Below, one piece after another: positions 36,984 to 46,074 of a stretch of 64,000 nucleotides of DNA. The position numbers were made by a program, and so were the translations under genes. The notes beneath the pieces were generated by a model, which was not told the DNA's origin, ran no database searches, and saw only the letters and a list, made by a program, of their open reading frames with translations. The stretch is from JAVKNF01 sp031537795 (lineage in GTDB: Bacteria; Pseudomonadota; Alphaproteobacteria; Rickettsiales; Deianiraeaceae): assembly GCA_031537795.1 (NCBI GenBank), contig JAVKNF010000012.1:1-64000 (forward strand), in the 5' to 3' direction. Numbering within the stretch: position 1 is the stretch's first letter; the number at the start of each line of letters is the position of its first letter.

Positions 36984-38093
36984 ATGAGTTTAAAATCTGG
37001 TATAGTTGGGCTTCCTAATGTAGGTAAATCTAGTCTATTTAATGCAATAACTAAAACTCAAAATGCGGTATCTTCAAATTACCCTTTTTGCACAATAGAA
37101 CCAAATATTGGAAGGATTTTAGTGCCGGATGAAAGACTTGAAAAACTAGCTCAAATTGCACATTCTGAAAAAACTATCTTTAACAATATTGAAATTATGG
37201 ACATAGCAGGGCTTGTAAAAGGAGCAAGCGAAGGAAAAGGTTTAGGTAATAAATTTTTAAGCAATATTAGAGAAGTTGATGCAATCTTACATGTTGTAAG
37301 ATGTTTTGATGACGACGAGATTATACATGTAGAAAATAAAATAGACCCTGTTTTTGATGCTAGCGTTATAGAATCTGAATTAATTTTGGCTGACATTGAT
37401 TCAATTTTAAAAATTGAAGAGAATTTACAAAAAAGAAAAGCAAAAGAAAAATATTTCGAAGAAAAAATAAGCACTATTTCTAAAATTAAAGAAATTCTCT
37501 TTAAAGACGAAATGCTTTATATAAATAAAGATAAATTCACAGAACAAGAGCTCAATTTCATTAAAAAAGATTTCTTCTTGTTAACAATAAAACCTATGAT
37601 ATATATTGCTAATTTAGATGAAAATTCTATTGCAAAGCCAGACTCTAATTCACATTTTAATAATTTGAAGAATTATAGTGAAAAGAATAATTTAAGAATA
37701 ATACCAATTTGCTCGAAATTAGAAGAAGAAATGTCCACATTTTCAGAAGAAGAAAGAGTAGATCTTCTTTTATCATTAGATATAAAAGAAAACGGGTTAG
37801 CAAAAATAGCTAAAGAGACTTACAACATATTAAATTTAATAACATTTTTTACTATAGGTCCAAAAGAAGCAAGAGCTTGGACAATAAAAAAAGATGCAAA
37901 AGCACCAGAAGCCGCAGGGGAAATTCATACAGATTTTCAAAAAGGCTTTATAAAAGCTGAAACTATTTCTTTTGAAGATTATATTAATTCTAAAGGAGAA
38001 AATGGAGCAAAAGAAGCTGGAAAATTAAGACTAGAAAGCAAGGAATACATCGTCAAAGACGGAGATGTAATGCATTTTAAGTTCAATTTATAA
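36984..38093 (+). CDS. ychF: Ribosome-binding ATPase YchF
   Basis: Obg-like P-loop protein that prefers ATP and binds ribosomes. The 369-residue product starts MSLKSGIVGLPNVGKSSLFN (G1) and continues with YPFCTIEPNIG (G2), IMDIAGLVKGASEGKGLGN (G3), PMIYIANLDE (the altered G4 that allows ATP), and the C-terminal TGS domain with FFTIGPKEARAWTI and GEIHTDFQKGFIKAETIS. Length is standard. The 3' end overlaps a small minus-strand frame by 11 bp. Confidence 0.97.
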   Translation: MSLKSGIVGLPNVGKSSLFNAITKTQNAVSSNYPFCTIEPNIGRILVPDERLEKLAQIAHSEKTIFNNIEIMDIAGLVKGASEGKGLGNKFLSNIREVDAILHVVRCFDDDEIIHVENKIDPVFDASVIESELILADIDSILKIEENLQKRKAKEKYFEEKISTISKIKEILFKDEMLYINKDKFTEQELNFIKKDFFLLTIKPMIYIANLDENSIAKPDSNSHFNNLKNYSEKNNLRIIPICSKLEEEMSTFSEEERVDLLLSLDIKENGLAKIAKETYNILNLITFFTIGPKEARAWTIKKDAKAPEAAGEIHTDFQKGFIKAETISFEDYINSKGENGAKEAGKLRLESKEYIVKDGDVMHFKFNL

Positions 38094-38241
38094 GATTTTG
38101 GTCTTTTTCCTCTTCTTTGTTTACTGAATTTAAATTTAAATCTGGATTTAGATTGTAATTTCTTTCTAAATCTATATTATAAATACCTATCTTCTTTTTT
38201 TTATCTATTTTAATTTCTTTCTCATCTTCTTTCTTAAACAT
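38083..38241 (-). CDS. Possible small lysine/glutamate-rich protein (52 aa)
   Basis: An ATG at 38241 opens MFKKEDEKEIKIDKKKK and the frame ends at TGA 38083-38085, inside the end of ychF on the opposite strand. It is polar, with no membrane segment, and composition resembles ordinary short coding frames here, but I recognise no family and have no comparative evidence. Confidence 0.35.
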   Translation of the reverse strand: MFKKEDEKEIKIDKKKKIGIYNIDLERNYNLNPDLNLNSVNKEEEKDQNLIN

Positions 38242-38417
38242 AATAAAACAAGAGAATTATAGAATAATTTTGTTAATTTGCAAGATTAATCTTCAAAAAA
38301 AGAACATCATCTAAAAAGTATCGATAATTAAATATTATAAGTATGTTCTTAAAGAACATAGGAGGAATTATTTCGTTAAATCAAAGATCTTAACTAATAA
38401 AAATAATACAAAATATT
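38242..38417. other. Gap between the small frame and the CADD-like gene, with a perfect palindrome
   Basis: No convincing gene. It contains a 9-bp perfect inverted repeat with a 1-bp centre (TATGTTCTT, A, AAGAACATA at 38342-38360), followed directly by GGAGGAATT and a 16-codon frame. It may be an operator, a weak terminator or chance in A+T-rich DNA. Confidence 0.4.
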
Positions 38418-39101
38418 TCAATTATTTTTGCATCCTAATTTACATTTATTCATCATTCCATCTAAAAATGTAAATAAAGCCTTTGAAGCTAATTTTGCAG
38501 AATTAGAGAAAATTTCTTTCTGATCTTCATTAAAATTATTTATAATACTTTCCCACTGTTCCGTGTGCCAAACATCTGATATCATATGAACTCTAAAAAA
38601 AGAAAGAGATTCTTGAGAGGAAACATTATAATGTTTTATAAGCCCTTCTATTTTTGATTTTGCAATTTCAGGAATTTGATATTCATAAGCATAAAATGTT
38701 CCAATTGCTGATTCTTCCGAGTCGCTAACTAAAATCTTAAATGTTTCAATCAATAGTCTAGTTTCTATATTCATATTTTCAGACTCAATATCTGATTTAC
38801 TAACTGAAAATTCTTTAGCAAAATCCAACCAAAGATTTATATGTGAAGTTTTTTCATTTTGCTTCCCTTTCTCATCTTCTAAATTCTCTTCTACAACATT
38901 ATAAATTGGTGAATTCTTTGTCAATTTTTGTTTTAGATTTTCTAAACATTCAACAAAATTTCTTTCTTGCCAATAATATTGCTTCGCATAATCTGCTAAA
39001 TTATCTCTTTTTAACTTACCTTCTGTCCAATAATGTTTATAAAAATCATGAGACAAAAGATGATATTGTTTTAATTTTTCTCTTAAATTATTCAGAAACA
39101 T
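38418..39101 (-). CDS. CADD-like diiron protein (PqqC/TenA-fold), putative p-aminobenzoate synthase
   Basis: The 227-residue all-helical protein fits the CADD family found in Chlamydia and Rickettsiales: HDFYKHYWTEGKLKRDNLADYAKQYYWQERNF at the start, ENLEDEKGKQNEKTSHINLW, then FYAYEYQIPEIAKSKIEGL and FFRVHMISDVWHTEQW near 170-185. The Glu/His/Asp positions in these segments fit the carboxylate/His ligands of the diiron site. In chlamydiae CADD makes p-aminobenzoate for folate, using one of its own tyrosines as the source. The same role here is inference; tyrosines near residue 40 (YAKQYYW) are candidates. It lies 38 bp upstream of the miaA stop on the same strand. Confidence 0.8.
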   Translation of the reverse strand: MFLNNLREKLKQYHLLSHDFYKHYWTEGKLKRDNLADYAKQYYWQERNFVECLENLKQKLTKNSPIYNVVEENLEDEKGKQNEKTSHINLWLDFAKEFSVSKSDIESENMNIETRLLIETFKILVSDSEESAIGTFYAYEYQIPEIAKSKIEGLIKHYNVSSQESLSFFRVHMISDVWHTEQWESIINNFNEDQKEIFSNSAKLASKALFTFLDGMMNKCKLGCKNN

Positions 39102-39139
39102 ATTTTGGTTTTTTTGATTTAATAAAAATAATTATCAAG

Positions 39140-40039
39140 TTAATTTAAAATTATATCTTCGAATTCTTGAAAATTCTTAATTCTTTTAAAATCTTCAAAT
39201 TGATTTTTATACCAAGTATCTTGATGTTTGATATAATTTCTTGTTTTTTGCTTTATTTTTTCGATCATTTCATCTTTTTGTATTTTATTTTCTAAAAATT
39301 GCTCTATTTCACTAAAACCTATTGTTTTGTAAATTAAAAAATTTTTGTAATCCAAATCTTTGTATTTATCTATAAATTGTACCACCTCTTCAACGGCGCC
39401 ATTTTCTAACATAAAATCAATTCTTTTTTCTGCATTTTTATAAAGAGATTCTCTGTCAAGATACAACAAAAATTTCTTTGTTAGATTATTCTGCAACAGT
39501 AAATTTTTATTTTCTTCGAATTCTTCAATTCTTTTTCCAGTTTGCTTAAAAACAGATAAATATCTTATAATTCTTTTTTTATCATTTATCTTTATAAATT
39601 TTTTATATTCATAGTTTATGTGTAGAAGATATCTGTAAAGAGAATCTTTATTTTGATTGTATTCTTCTTCTATCAAATTAATAATTTCCGTTTCAATCTT
39701 CGGAACAGAAGATAAACCATCTATTAATTTTCTTACATATAAAGGTGAACCACCTACTATAAAAATAAAGTCCTCTTTGCTGTTTATTATTTCATTATTT
39801 ACATTTTCTATTAAATTACTTAAATTGGAAAATTGATCAGAATCCAAATAACTATAAAGACGATAATTATTCTTAATTTCAAAGGGTTGAGCTGATAAAA
39901 TCTTATTATCTTTATAAACTTGAAAACAATCAATATTGATAATTTTTATAGTTTTATCTTGAAATTTTGCCTCAAAATCTAATACAAATTTACTTTTACC
40001 TGATGCGGTATGACCAGTTAAAATAATTATATTCTTCAT
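39140..40039 (-). CDS. miaA: tRNA dimethylallyltransferase
   Basis: Adds the isopentenyl group to A37 of tRNAs reading UNN codons. From ATG 40039 the product is 299 residues: P-loop ILTGHTASGKSKFV, NIDCFQVYKDNKILSAQP (the DxxQxYxxxxIxTAxP motif), IVGGSPLYVRKLIDGL, KKRIIRYLSVFKQTGKRI, and the C-terminal KTRNYIKHQDTWYKNQF (family KRQxTWFR). A TTG at 40075 is in frame but gives an unlikely tail, so I use 40039. It diverges from mreC, whose start overlaps the TTG. Confidence 0.93.
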   Translation of the reverse strand: MKNIIILTGHTASGKSKFVLDFEAKFQDKTIKIINIDCFQVYKDNKILSAQPFEIKNNYRLYSYLDSDQFSNLSNLIENVNNEIINSKEDFIFIVGGSPLYVRKLIDGLSSVPKIETEIINLIEEEYNQNKDSLYRYLLHINYEYKKFIKINDKKRIIRYLSVFKQTGKRIEEFEENKNLLLQNNLTKKFLLYLDRESLYKNAEKRIDFMLENGAVEEVVQFIDKYKDLDYKNFLIYKTIGFSEIEQFLENKIQKDEMIEKIKQKTRNYIKHQDTWYKNQFEDFKRIKNFQEFEDIILN

Positions 40040-40074
40040 AGAAGAATTATATTCTCTAAAAAATAATAAAGTCA

Positions 40075-41007
40075 ATGCTTGATTTTAAATTTTCCTTTAA
40101 TATTTTCATTCTAATATATTATTTTATGCTTATATCTTTGGAAAAGTTCATAAAAATATTCAATTTTCTATTTAGAAGAAATAAAACTATTGATATAAGA
40201 GAAAGATTTATTACTTTAATTTATTTTATTTATACAATTTTATTTTTATCAGGCGCCGAAATTTTCAACAAGATTATCTTTTTTATATTTTTCTTGCTTA
40301 CGCCTTACTTCAAAATAGCAAAACCTATAAACAATTTTCTATTTCAAAAGAAACAACAATTTAGAGTTTTTCAAAAATTAAACAACAATTATGATATTTT
40401 CAAAGAAAACACAGATTTAAAAGATGAAATAATTGAATACAGGCGCATTATTCAATTCTTAAATAAAGAAAATCTCTTTAATTTAATTTCAAAAACTAAT
40501 AAGAAATTTGAATTTATTCAGTTTATCGAACCAATAAATATCAATTCTAATGAATATATTTTTGCAAAGTCTAGAGATTTGGAGAATATAAAAATTAACG
40601 ATATTATAATAAATTCGGATTTTCATTTAATAGGTAAAGTAACTCACATTGATAAAATTTTTAAAATCTTAAGAATTCAATTAATTGAAAGCAATAAATC
40701 AGCGATACCGGTAATTATCAAAAATAGCAATATTCAAGGCTCTATAAATATAAATAACAATAAATCAATTTGTGAGTTAGTTTTTACTCTAGATGTAACA
40801 GACTTAAAATTAAAAGATCAAGTACAGGACAATGATATAGTCACAACGTCTGATTTAGATGAAATGATTAATTCTGACATTATAATCGGTTTAATTAAGA
40901 AAAAAAATAATATTTTATGTATTGAAAGACTTGAATCTTTCAAGAAAAATAATCTATTTTTAATAAAAAATAAATTTAACCTCGCGGACGTAGAAACTAA
41001 TAAATAA
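40075..41007 (+). CDS. mreC: Rod-shape protein MreC
   Basis: Periplasmic scaffold of the elongasome. The 310-residue product has an N-terminal membrane helix (about 42-60), a coiled coil (about 95-125, FQKLNNNYDIFKENTDLKDEIIEYRR), then the two-barrel MreC core: INDIIINSDFHLIGKVTHIDKIFKILRIQLI, AIPVIIKNSNIQGSI and VQDNDIVTTSDLD...SDIIIGLIK. Conservation is low but the order is clear. An internal ATG at 40126 is an alternative start. No mreB, mreD or mrdA is adjacent. Confidence 0.78.
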   Translation: MLDFKFSFNIFILIYYFMLISLEKFIKIFNFLFRRNKTIDIRERFITLIYFIYTILFLSGAEIFNKIIFFIFFLLTPYFKIAKPINNFLFQKKQQFRVFQKLNNNYDIFKENTDLKDEIIEYRRIIQFLNKENLFNLISKTNKKFEFIQFIEPININSNEYIFAKSRDLENIKINDIIINSDFHLIGKVTHIDKIFKILRIQLIESNKSAIPVIIKNSNIQGSININNNKSICELVFTLDVTDLKLKDQVQDNDIVTTSDLDEMINSDIIIGLIKKKNNILCIERLESFKKNNLFLIKNKFNLADVETNK

Positions 41008-41030
41008 CTAAAAGTAACCTGATTTAAGTT

Positions 41031-42452
41031 TTAAGAAAATATATCAAATTCTTTTTTTTTATAAGATGGAAGTTGTAAATCTGAACTGATATTTAGATTA
41101 ATGATAGTTCCTTGATCTACTCTTACAATTGGTTTTACAGTTTCAGAAAATTGGCTTGCCATTTGTTTAGCTATAGCAGTTGCGGTTTGTATTAGGCTTT
41201 GTGCGGCTGCATTACCAGGTGTAATATTAGAAGTAGCAACTGAACCGTTATTATTAACAACTTGAGACTGACCTGTTAAATTAAATAATTTTTCTGTCGC
41301 TATTGCGGTTCCTAATGTTATAAAAGAGAAGAAGATTGAATTCTTAACCATTTCCATATATCTAGAGTCCACGTTACCTGATATACCTGTTCTACCTTGC
41401 GAATCTGTTGCTTGAGCATTCATAGATATAGAAAGTCCGTCTGGTCTTAATAGTTTTGTCCACGAAACTGCCAATCTAGATTGCCCTGCGGTTAATTCGG
41501 AGGAATAACTTCCATATACTCTAGAGCCTGCCGGAATTAAGATCTTATCTCCCATTTCTCCGTACACATCTTTAGTTACGACACCTCTTATATTTCCTTC
41601 TTTTTCAGAGTTGATAGCTGTTTCAAGCACAACTTCTATCATTTTACCTGTTGAAATCGTGTTACTTAAATTACTTATTCTTGTTATGCTTGAAGTGTCT
41701 TGATCTATATTGCCTTCTTTCACTGAAATTAAAGAAGAATCTAAAATTATTAAATCTGCTGTTCCACCTCTCGCAAGTCTAGATTGCATATTACTCTTTT
41801 TTATTGCCCCACCTCCTGTGTTCACAATAAATAAACCATTTGCAGAGTTGATATTTGAATTATTTGCATTTTGAGTTGTTGCAACTTTAACATCTGAATC
41901 TTTGTTGTCGAGTATTAATTCTGGTTTGTTTGATGTATTTAGAGTAGGAGGTTCATTGTTTCTACTCTCTTCTTTTTTTATTTCGTTCTCTTTTTCTTTA
42001 TTAAAATCCTTTTCTTCTGTAAGTTTTATTTCATTATTCAAATTCGGCACTGTAGGAATATTTAAAGTCGGAATTTGGATATCCGAAGCTGTATCTTTAT
42101 TTCTTATACCATCTTTAAGTAATATTTTTTCAACTGAAGCTTTATCCTCTACTTCTATTTTTCCTTTCTTTTCAATTGAAGTAATTTTTATTTCATTTTT
42201 ACGAGTATTAATTTTAGGTGAAATGCTTTTTTTGGAATCTGATACATCTTCAAATATCAACTTATAACTTAAAGTTGCAAGGCTTATAATTATAAAAACA
42301 TATTTTCCATATTGCCCTATAATAGCCTTTGCTAAAGCAGGTTTAGAATTATCTTTTGAGGTATTCTCTTCTTGAGCTTTCTTGGAATTTTCATTAGTCT
42401 TTTTTACTGTATCTTCGAAGTCTTCTATAGTAGGGAAAGCTTTTTTCTGCAT
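41031..42452 (-). CDS. virB10: VirB10/TrbI-family type IV secretion protein
   Basis: Spans the envelope of a type IV secretion system and relays energy to the outer-membrane ring. The 473-residue product has a short cytoplasmic part, one membrane helix (about 49-66, KYVFIIISLATLSYKLIF), a long polar linker rich in Lys, Glu and Asn, and the conserved C-terminal domain: STGKMIEVVLETAINSEKEG, GDKILIPAGSRVYGSY, RLAVSWTKLLRPDG, and the VDQGTIINLNIS near the end. No virB8, virB9, virB11 or virD4 flanks it; mreC converges and dut diverges. It is thus an isolated copy, either part of a dispersed system or a second paralogue. Confidence 0.88.
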   Translation of the reverse strand: MQKKAFPTIEDFEDTVKKTNENSKKAQEENTSKDNSKPALAKAIIGQYGKYVFIIISLATLSYKLIFEDVSDSKKSISPKINTRKNEIKITSIEKKGKIEVEDKASVEKILLKDGIRNKDTASDIQIPTLNIPTVPNLNNEIKLTEEKDFNKEKENEIKKEESRNNEPPTLNTSNKPELILDNKDSDVKVATTQNANNSNINSANGLFIVNTGGGAIKKSNMQSRLARGGTADLIILDSSLISVKEGNIDQDTSSITRISNLSNTISTGKMIEVVLETAINSEKEGNIRGVVTKDVYGEMGDKILIPAGSRVYGSYSSELTAGQSRLAVSWTKLLRPDGLSISMNAQATDSQGRTGISGNVDSRYMEMVKNSIFFSFITLGTAIATEKLFNLTGQSQVVNNNGSVATSNITPGNAAAQSLIQTATAIAKQMASQFSETVKPIVRVDQGTIINLNISSDLQLPSYKKKEFDIFS

Positions 42453-42539
42453 AAAGAAACAACTAAATTATATATATAAATAATTTAATTTCAAGAAATA
42501 TTTGACTTATAATTCATTTATACTTTATTTAATTTAAAA

Positions 42540-43031
42540 ATGTTGTCAATTCAATTTATAAACAATAAAAGCTCCAGTATTTATAAGAACGGAGATTTAT
42601 TTAAACAAGAAACTATTGGAAGTAGTGGTATAGACTTAAGAGCAATTTCAATTATAAGTACAACAGGAGAGGTCTTTAATTTACAAGAAAATGAAGTTTT
42701 CTTTCTTGAAGCACAAGAGAGATGTTTAGTGAAAACTGGAATTAAAACTCAATTTGATATAAATTACGAAATACAAATTAGATCAAGATCTGGGCTAGCT
42801 TGGAAAAATGGCATCTTTGTATTAAATAGCCCAGGCACTATAGATAGTGATTACAGAGGTGAGATAGGGGTTATTCTTTATAATTCAAATAAAGAAGACT
42901 TCAAAATAAATCTAGGAGATAGAATTTGTCAAGCAGTTTTTATGAAAATAGAAAAACCAAAAATAAATTTCAAAACAGAACTTGAAAATTCAGAAAGACA
43001 GTCAGGAGGTTTTGGATCCACAGGTAAATAA
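42540..43031 (+). CDS. dut: Deoxyuridine 5'-triphosphate nucleotidohydrolase
   Basis: Hydrolyses dUTP, keeping uracil out of DNA and supplying dUMP. The 163-residue product has the five trimeric dUTPase motifs: GSSGIDLRA, RSRSGLAWKNG, NSPGTIDSDYRGEIGV, GDRICQAVF and the C-terminal arm RQSGGFGSTG. It starts at ATG 42540 and precedes pheS by 1 bp. Confidence 0.96.
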   Translation: MLSIQFINNKSSSIYKNGDLFKQETIGSSGIDLRAISIISTTGEVFNLQENEVFFLEAQERCLVKTGIKTQFDINYEIQIRSRSGLAWKNGIFVLNSPGTIDSDYRGEIGVILYNSNKEDFKINLGDRICQAVFMKIEKPKINFKTELENSERQSGGFGSTGK

Positions 43032-43032
43032 T

Positions 43033-44085
43033 ATGAATAAAGAACATATATCTATTTTAGATTCTTTAAAAAATGATATAGATAAAGAAATAAATGTCCA
43101 TTTTCTTCTTCATAAAATAAAACCAAAATTTTTAGGAAAAAACAGCTATATTTCATCAGAAATGAATAAACTAAAAAATATATCGGATATCAATGAAAAA
43201 AAGCAAACCGCTAAAGAGTTAAATATATTAAAGACAAAAATAGAAGAGATTATAAAAGAAAAAGAAATTAAACTTGAAGATCTTGAAAATTTTACAGTTT
43301 ATAATTTTACATCATTTGATAAACCAATTAAAATACAAAATGGCTCTTTGCATCTTGTTACAAAAACAATAGAAGAGATTTATAAAATATTTATAAAATA
43401 CGGTTTCAATGTTCATTTAGACCAAGAAATTGAGACAGATTTTAACAATTTTACAGGTTTAAATATACCAGAATCTCACCCAGCAAGACAAATGCAAGAT
43501 ACATTTTATTTAGATTCTTTGGATAATAACGGTAAAAATAATTTATTAAGAACGCACACCACTTGTGTTTCCTTAAAAAGTGCTTTAAAATCTAAAATCC
43601 CAATAAAAAATGCCTCTTTAGGTAAGGTTTTTAGAGTGGATAGCGATAAAACTCACAGCCCTATGTTTCATCAATTTGAATTAACTTATATAGATGAAAA
43701 TGTTAATTTATCTCATTTAAAATTTTATCTTGAAAGGCTTCTCAAGGAATTTTTCGAAAATGAAGAACTTAAAATATATTTTAGGCCCAGCTACTTCCCT
43801 TTTACCTCTCCATCTTTAGAGATTGATATAAATTATGATATAATAGATAACAACATTAGAATAGGAACAGGAAATAAAAAACTTGAGGTGCTTGGCGCAG
43901 GATTTATACATAAGAATGTATTAAAAAATATGAAAATAGATTCAAAAAAATATTCCGGAATTGCATTTGGAGGAGGAGTTGAAAGATTAGCTATGTTAAA
44001 ATACGGTTGCGATGATATCAGAGAATTTTATAATTATAATTACAGTTGGTTAAATTTTAATAGCTTCAAAACATTTGATGTATGA
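43033..44085 (+). CDS. pheS: Phenylalanyl-tRNA synthetase alpha subunit
   Basis: Catalytic subunit of the PheRS heterotetramer. ATG 43033, two bases after the dut stop, gives a 350-residue product; an open frame continues upstream over the dut end but is not needed. It has the N-terminal coiled coil, motif 2 region IPESHPARQMQDTFYL...LRTHTTCVS (near 155), FRVDSDKTHSPMFHQFE, SYFPFTSPSLEID and motif 3 YSGIAFGGGVERLAMLKYG (near 316). pheT, normally next, is absent. Confidence 0.95.
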   Translation: MNKEHISILDSLKNDIDKEINVHFLLHKIKPKFLGKNSYISSEMNKLKNISDINEKKQTAKELNILKTKIEEIIKEKEIKLEDLENFTVYNFTSFDKPIKIQNGSLHLVTKTIEEIYKIFIKYGFNVHLDQEIETDFNNFTGLNIPESHPARQMQDTFYLDSLDNNGKNNLLRTHTTCVSLKSALKSKIPIKNASLGKVFRVDSDKTHSPMFHQFELTYIDENVNLSHLKFYLERLLKEFFENEELKIYFRPSYFPFTSPSLEIDINYDIIDNNIRIGTGNKKLEVLGAGFIHKNVLKNMKIDSKKYSGIAFGGGVERLAMLKYGCDDIREFYNYNYSWLNFNSFKTFDV

Positions 44086-44702
44086 ATATGGTAAAAAAAA
44101 TATTTTATTTTATTTTAAGTAATTTTATAATTAAGTCCTTCTACTTAATTATAAAAAAAATATTAATTATTTTCACAATTTTTATAACCTGTGGTATATT
44201 GTTTCATTTTTGGCTTTACCCGAAAATAGAGGAAAATAGAACTCTAAAAAATACATTTGAATATTTTAGATTTTTAGATAAATTCAATAAGCTGAATCAA
44301 GAGGAAAAGATAAAATTTTTAAACGAAGAGATTGCAAATCAATCAAATAATTACAAATACATTTTATATTTAGATAGATTAGATTTAAAAACAATGAATT
44401 CAGAAGAAAAATTAGCTTTTTTTAATAACTTAAAAATTAATATTAAAAAATTACCAGCATTGATGAGAAACGGAATATCTTTTGATATGAATCTAAATCA
44501 AGATAATATAAAGAAAGATGACCCACTTTATTTAATTCAGATATCACAAGAAATGATTAAGATCGCTTTGGAAATTGAAAATCTTCGTAATGATAAAAAA
44601 TATATAAAACAAGTGAAAAACAAAATAAAAGAATTTCATCCATATATAAAAAATAACTATTTTTTAAATAAAGTAGAAAAAATGATAAATACTAAAATAT
44701 AA
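44082..44702 (+). CDS. Membrane-anchored protein at the yfgM position, next to bamB
   Basis: The 206-residue product has one N-terminal membrane helix (about 24-42, IKKILIIFTIFITCGILFHFW) and a helical, Lys/Asn-rich periplasmic part. Sequence similarity to YfgM/TPR proteins is not visible to me. However, the topology and position directly before bamB, overlapping it by 1 bp, match YfgM, an accessory of the SecYEG-BamB path. I call it by context only. It overlaps pheS by 4 bp. Confidence 0.6.
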   Translation: MNMVKKIFYFILSNFIIKSFYLIIKKILIIFTIFITCGILFHFWLYPKIEENRTLKNTFEYFRFLDKFNKLNQEEKIKFLNEEIANQSNNYKYILYLDRLDLKTMNSEEKLAFFNNLKINIKKLPALMRNGISFDMNLNQDNIKKDDPLYLIQISQEMIKIALEIENLRNDKKYIKQVKNKIKEFHPYIKNNYFLNKVEKMINTKI

Positions 44703-46051
44703 TGATATATTTAGCATTCTTATTTTTATTCACATCTTGTAATTTTTTTGAAAAAGAAGAGCCAAAAGCAGATTCTATTTTCACAGATTCAAAAACTTTA
44801 ACAGAAGATAGCAATCTTCAATATTCTTTTGTCTCTATACACGAAGAAATTTCTTTGTCTGAAAATCTAAACACTAAAATAAATCAAAAACACAGATCTA
44901 TAAATCATAAATATAAAGAAATAGAGAACGATAAAATTAATTTCAAATTCAAAAAATACAATCAGAGATTTTCACTTTATTTTAATACAAAATTCTATAA
45001 ACAAAATGTTCCAATTGTGTACAAAAATTATATATTAACAATAGATGAAAATGGAAATATTTATTCCTTCTTGAATAAAAAAGAGATTTGGACACTTGAT
45101 TTAAAAGGATTTATGAAAAATAAAAAAATATTCATAGATTCTTTTATACAGTTGATCCCAGAAAAAAATATTTTAATTATAACTATCAATGATGGAAAGA
45201 TATTAAATGTTAATCTGGAAAATGGAAATATAAACTGGCAGAAAGATTTGAATCTATTTATAAGCAATAATCACTCTTGCGATGATAAAAATTGCTACAT
45301 ATTAACATCCGAAGGAACAATTTATAATTTAAATATAAAAAATGGAAATATAAACTGGGAAAGAAAAAATGATAATTCAGCAAAAACAATGTATTTAGGT
45401 AATAGTTTTTCGCTTCCAATACTTGAAAATGAATATATTTATTATTATAATAAAGATAACAATATTGTGAAAATTAACAAGAAAGATGGTCACATTCTTT
45501 GGTCCCAAAGAGTTGATTATTTGAGTGCAAATTTAAGTAATATAGGTATAAACGATATAGACCACGAAATGATAATCTACAAAGAATATCTAATTGGGGG
45601 CTCTTCTTTAATGAATATTCTTTTTGCTTTAAATAAAAAAAACGGAAGCGTTGTTTGGGTGAATGACTTTAAATTAAATAGCGAAATTCTTCAAGTTGAT
45701 AATTTTGGATTCTTTTTATCAAATGAAAATAATCTTTGTTGTTTAGATTTAGAAACAGGAAGAATAAAATGGATTACAAGATTAGAAGATAATATAGAAT
45801 ATAAAGTTCCTAGATATTTAAGTAGAGAAAAGAATATTAATTATAAAGTTATTTATAATAGCCCAATAATGGTGAACGGTGAAATTTGGCTAAATAATTA
45901 TTTTGGAGAGTTGTATAGAGTGAACCCCCAGAACGGTTCAATTATAGAGCAAAAAGAAGATTTACAACCTTTTATCGCTGGCTCTTTTATAATTTTAAAT
46001 TCTAAAATAATAGCTGCAGATAAATTTGGTGCTTTTTTTATTGACAACTAA
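44702..46051 (+). CDS. bamB: Outer-membrane assembly lipoprotein BamB
   Basis: Beta-propeller lipoprotein of the BAM complex. The 449-residue product has a lipoprotein signal ending FLFTSC (Cys at 13). The mature part then repeats the PQQ-propeller pattern GNINWQKDL, GNINWERKN, GHILWSQRVDYLS, GSVVWVNDFKLNS and GRIKWITRLED, spaced about 45-65 residues apart. BamA is encoded about 20 kb upstream. It is slightly longer than the usual 390 residues owing to an N-terminal Asp/Glu/Ser region. Confidence 0.92.
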   Translation: MIYLAFLFLFTSCNFFEKEEPKADSIFTDSKTLTEDSNLQYSFVSIHEEISLSENLNTKINQKHRSINHKYKEIENDKINFKFKKYNQRFSLYFNTKFYKQNVPIVYKNYILTIDENGNIYSFLNKKEIWTLDLKGFMKNKKIFIDSFIQLIPEKNILIITINDGKILNVNLENGNINWQKDLNLFISNNHSCDDKNCYILTSEGTIYNLNIKNGNINWERKNDNSAKTMYLGNSFSLPILENEYIYYYNKDNNIVKINKKDGHILWSQRVDYLSANLSNIGINDIDHEMIIYKEYLIGGSSLMNILFALNKKNGSVVWVNDFKLNSEILQVDNFGFFLSNENNLCCLDLETGRIKWITRLEDNIEYKVPRYLSREKNINYKVIYNSPIMVNGEIWLNNYFGELYRVNPQNGSIIEQKEDLQPFIAGSFIILNSKIIAADKFGAFFIDN

Positions 46052-46074
46052 AATTAAATTATTATAATATTCGT

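Noticed and set aside
38343..38393. 16-codon frame after the palindrome (MFLKNIGG...)
   Set aside because: Too short and without support; it coincides with the palindrome.
40040..40075. TTG 40075 as the miaA start
   Set aside because: It adds 12 residues of no family match and overlaps mreC; ATG 40039 gives the normal P-loop N-terminus.
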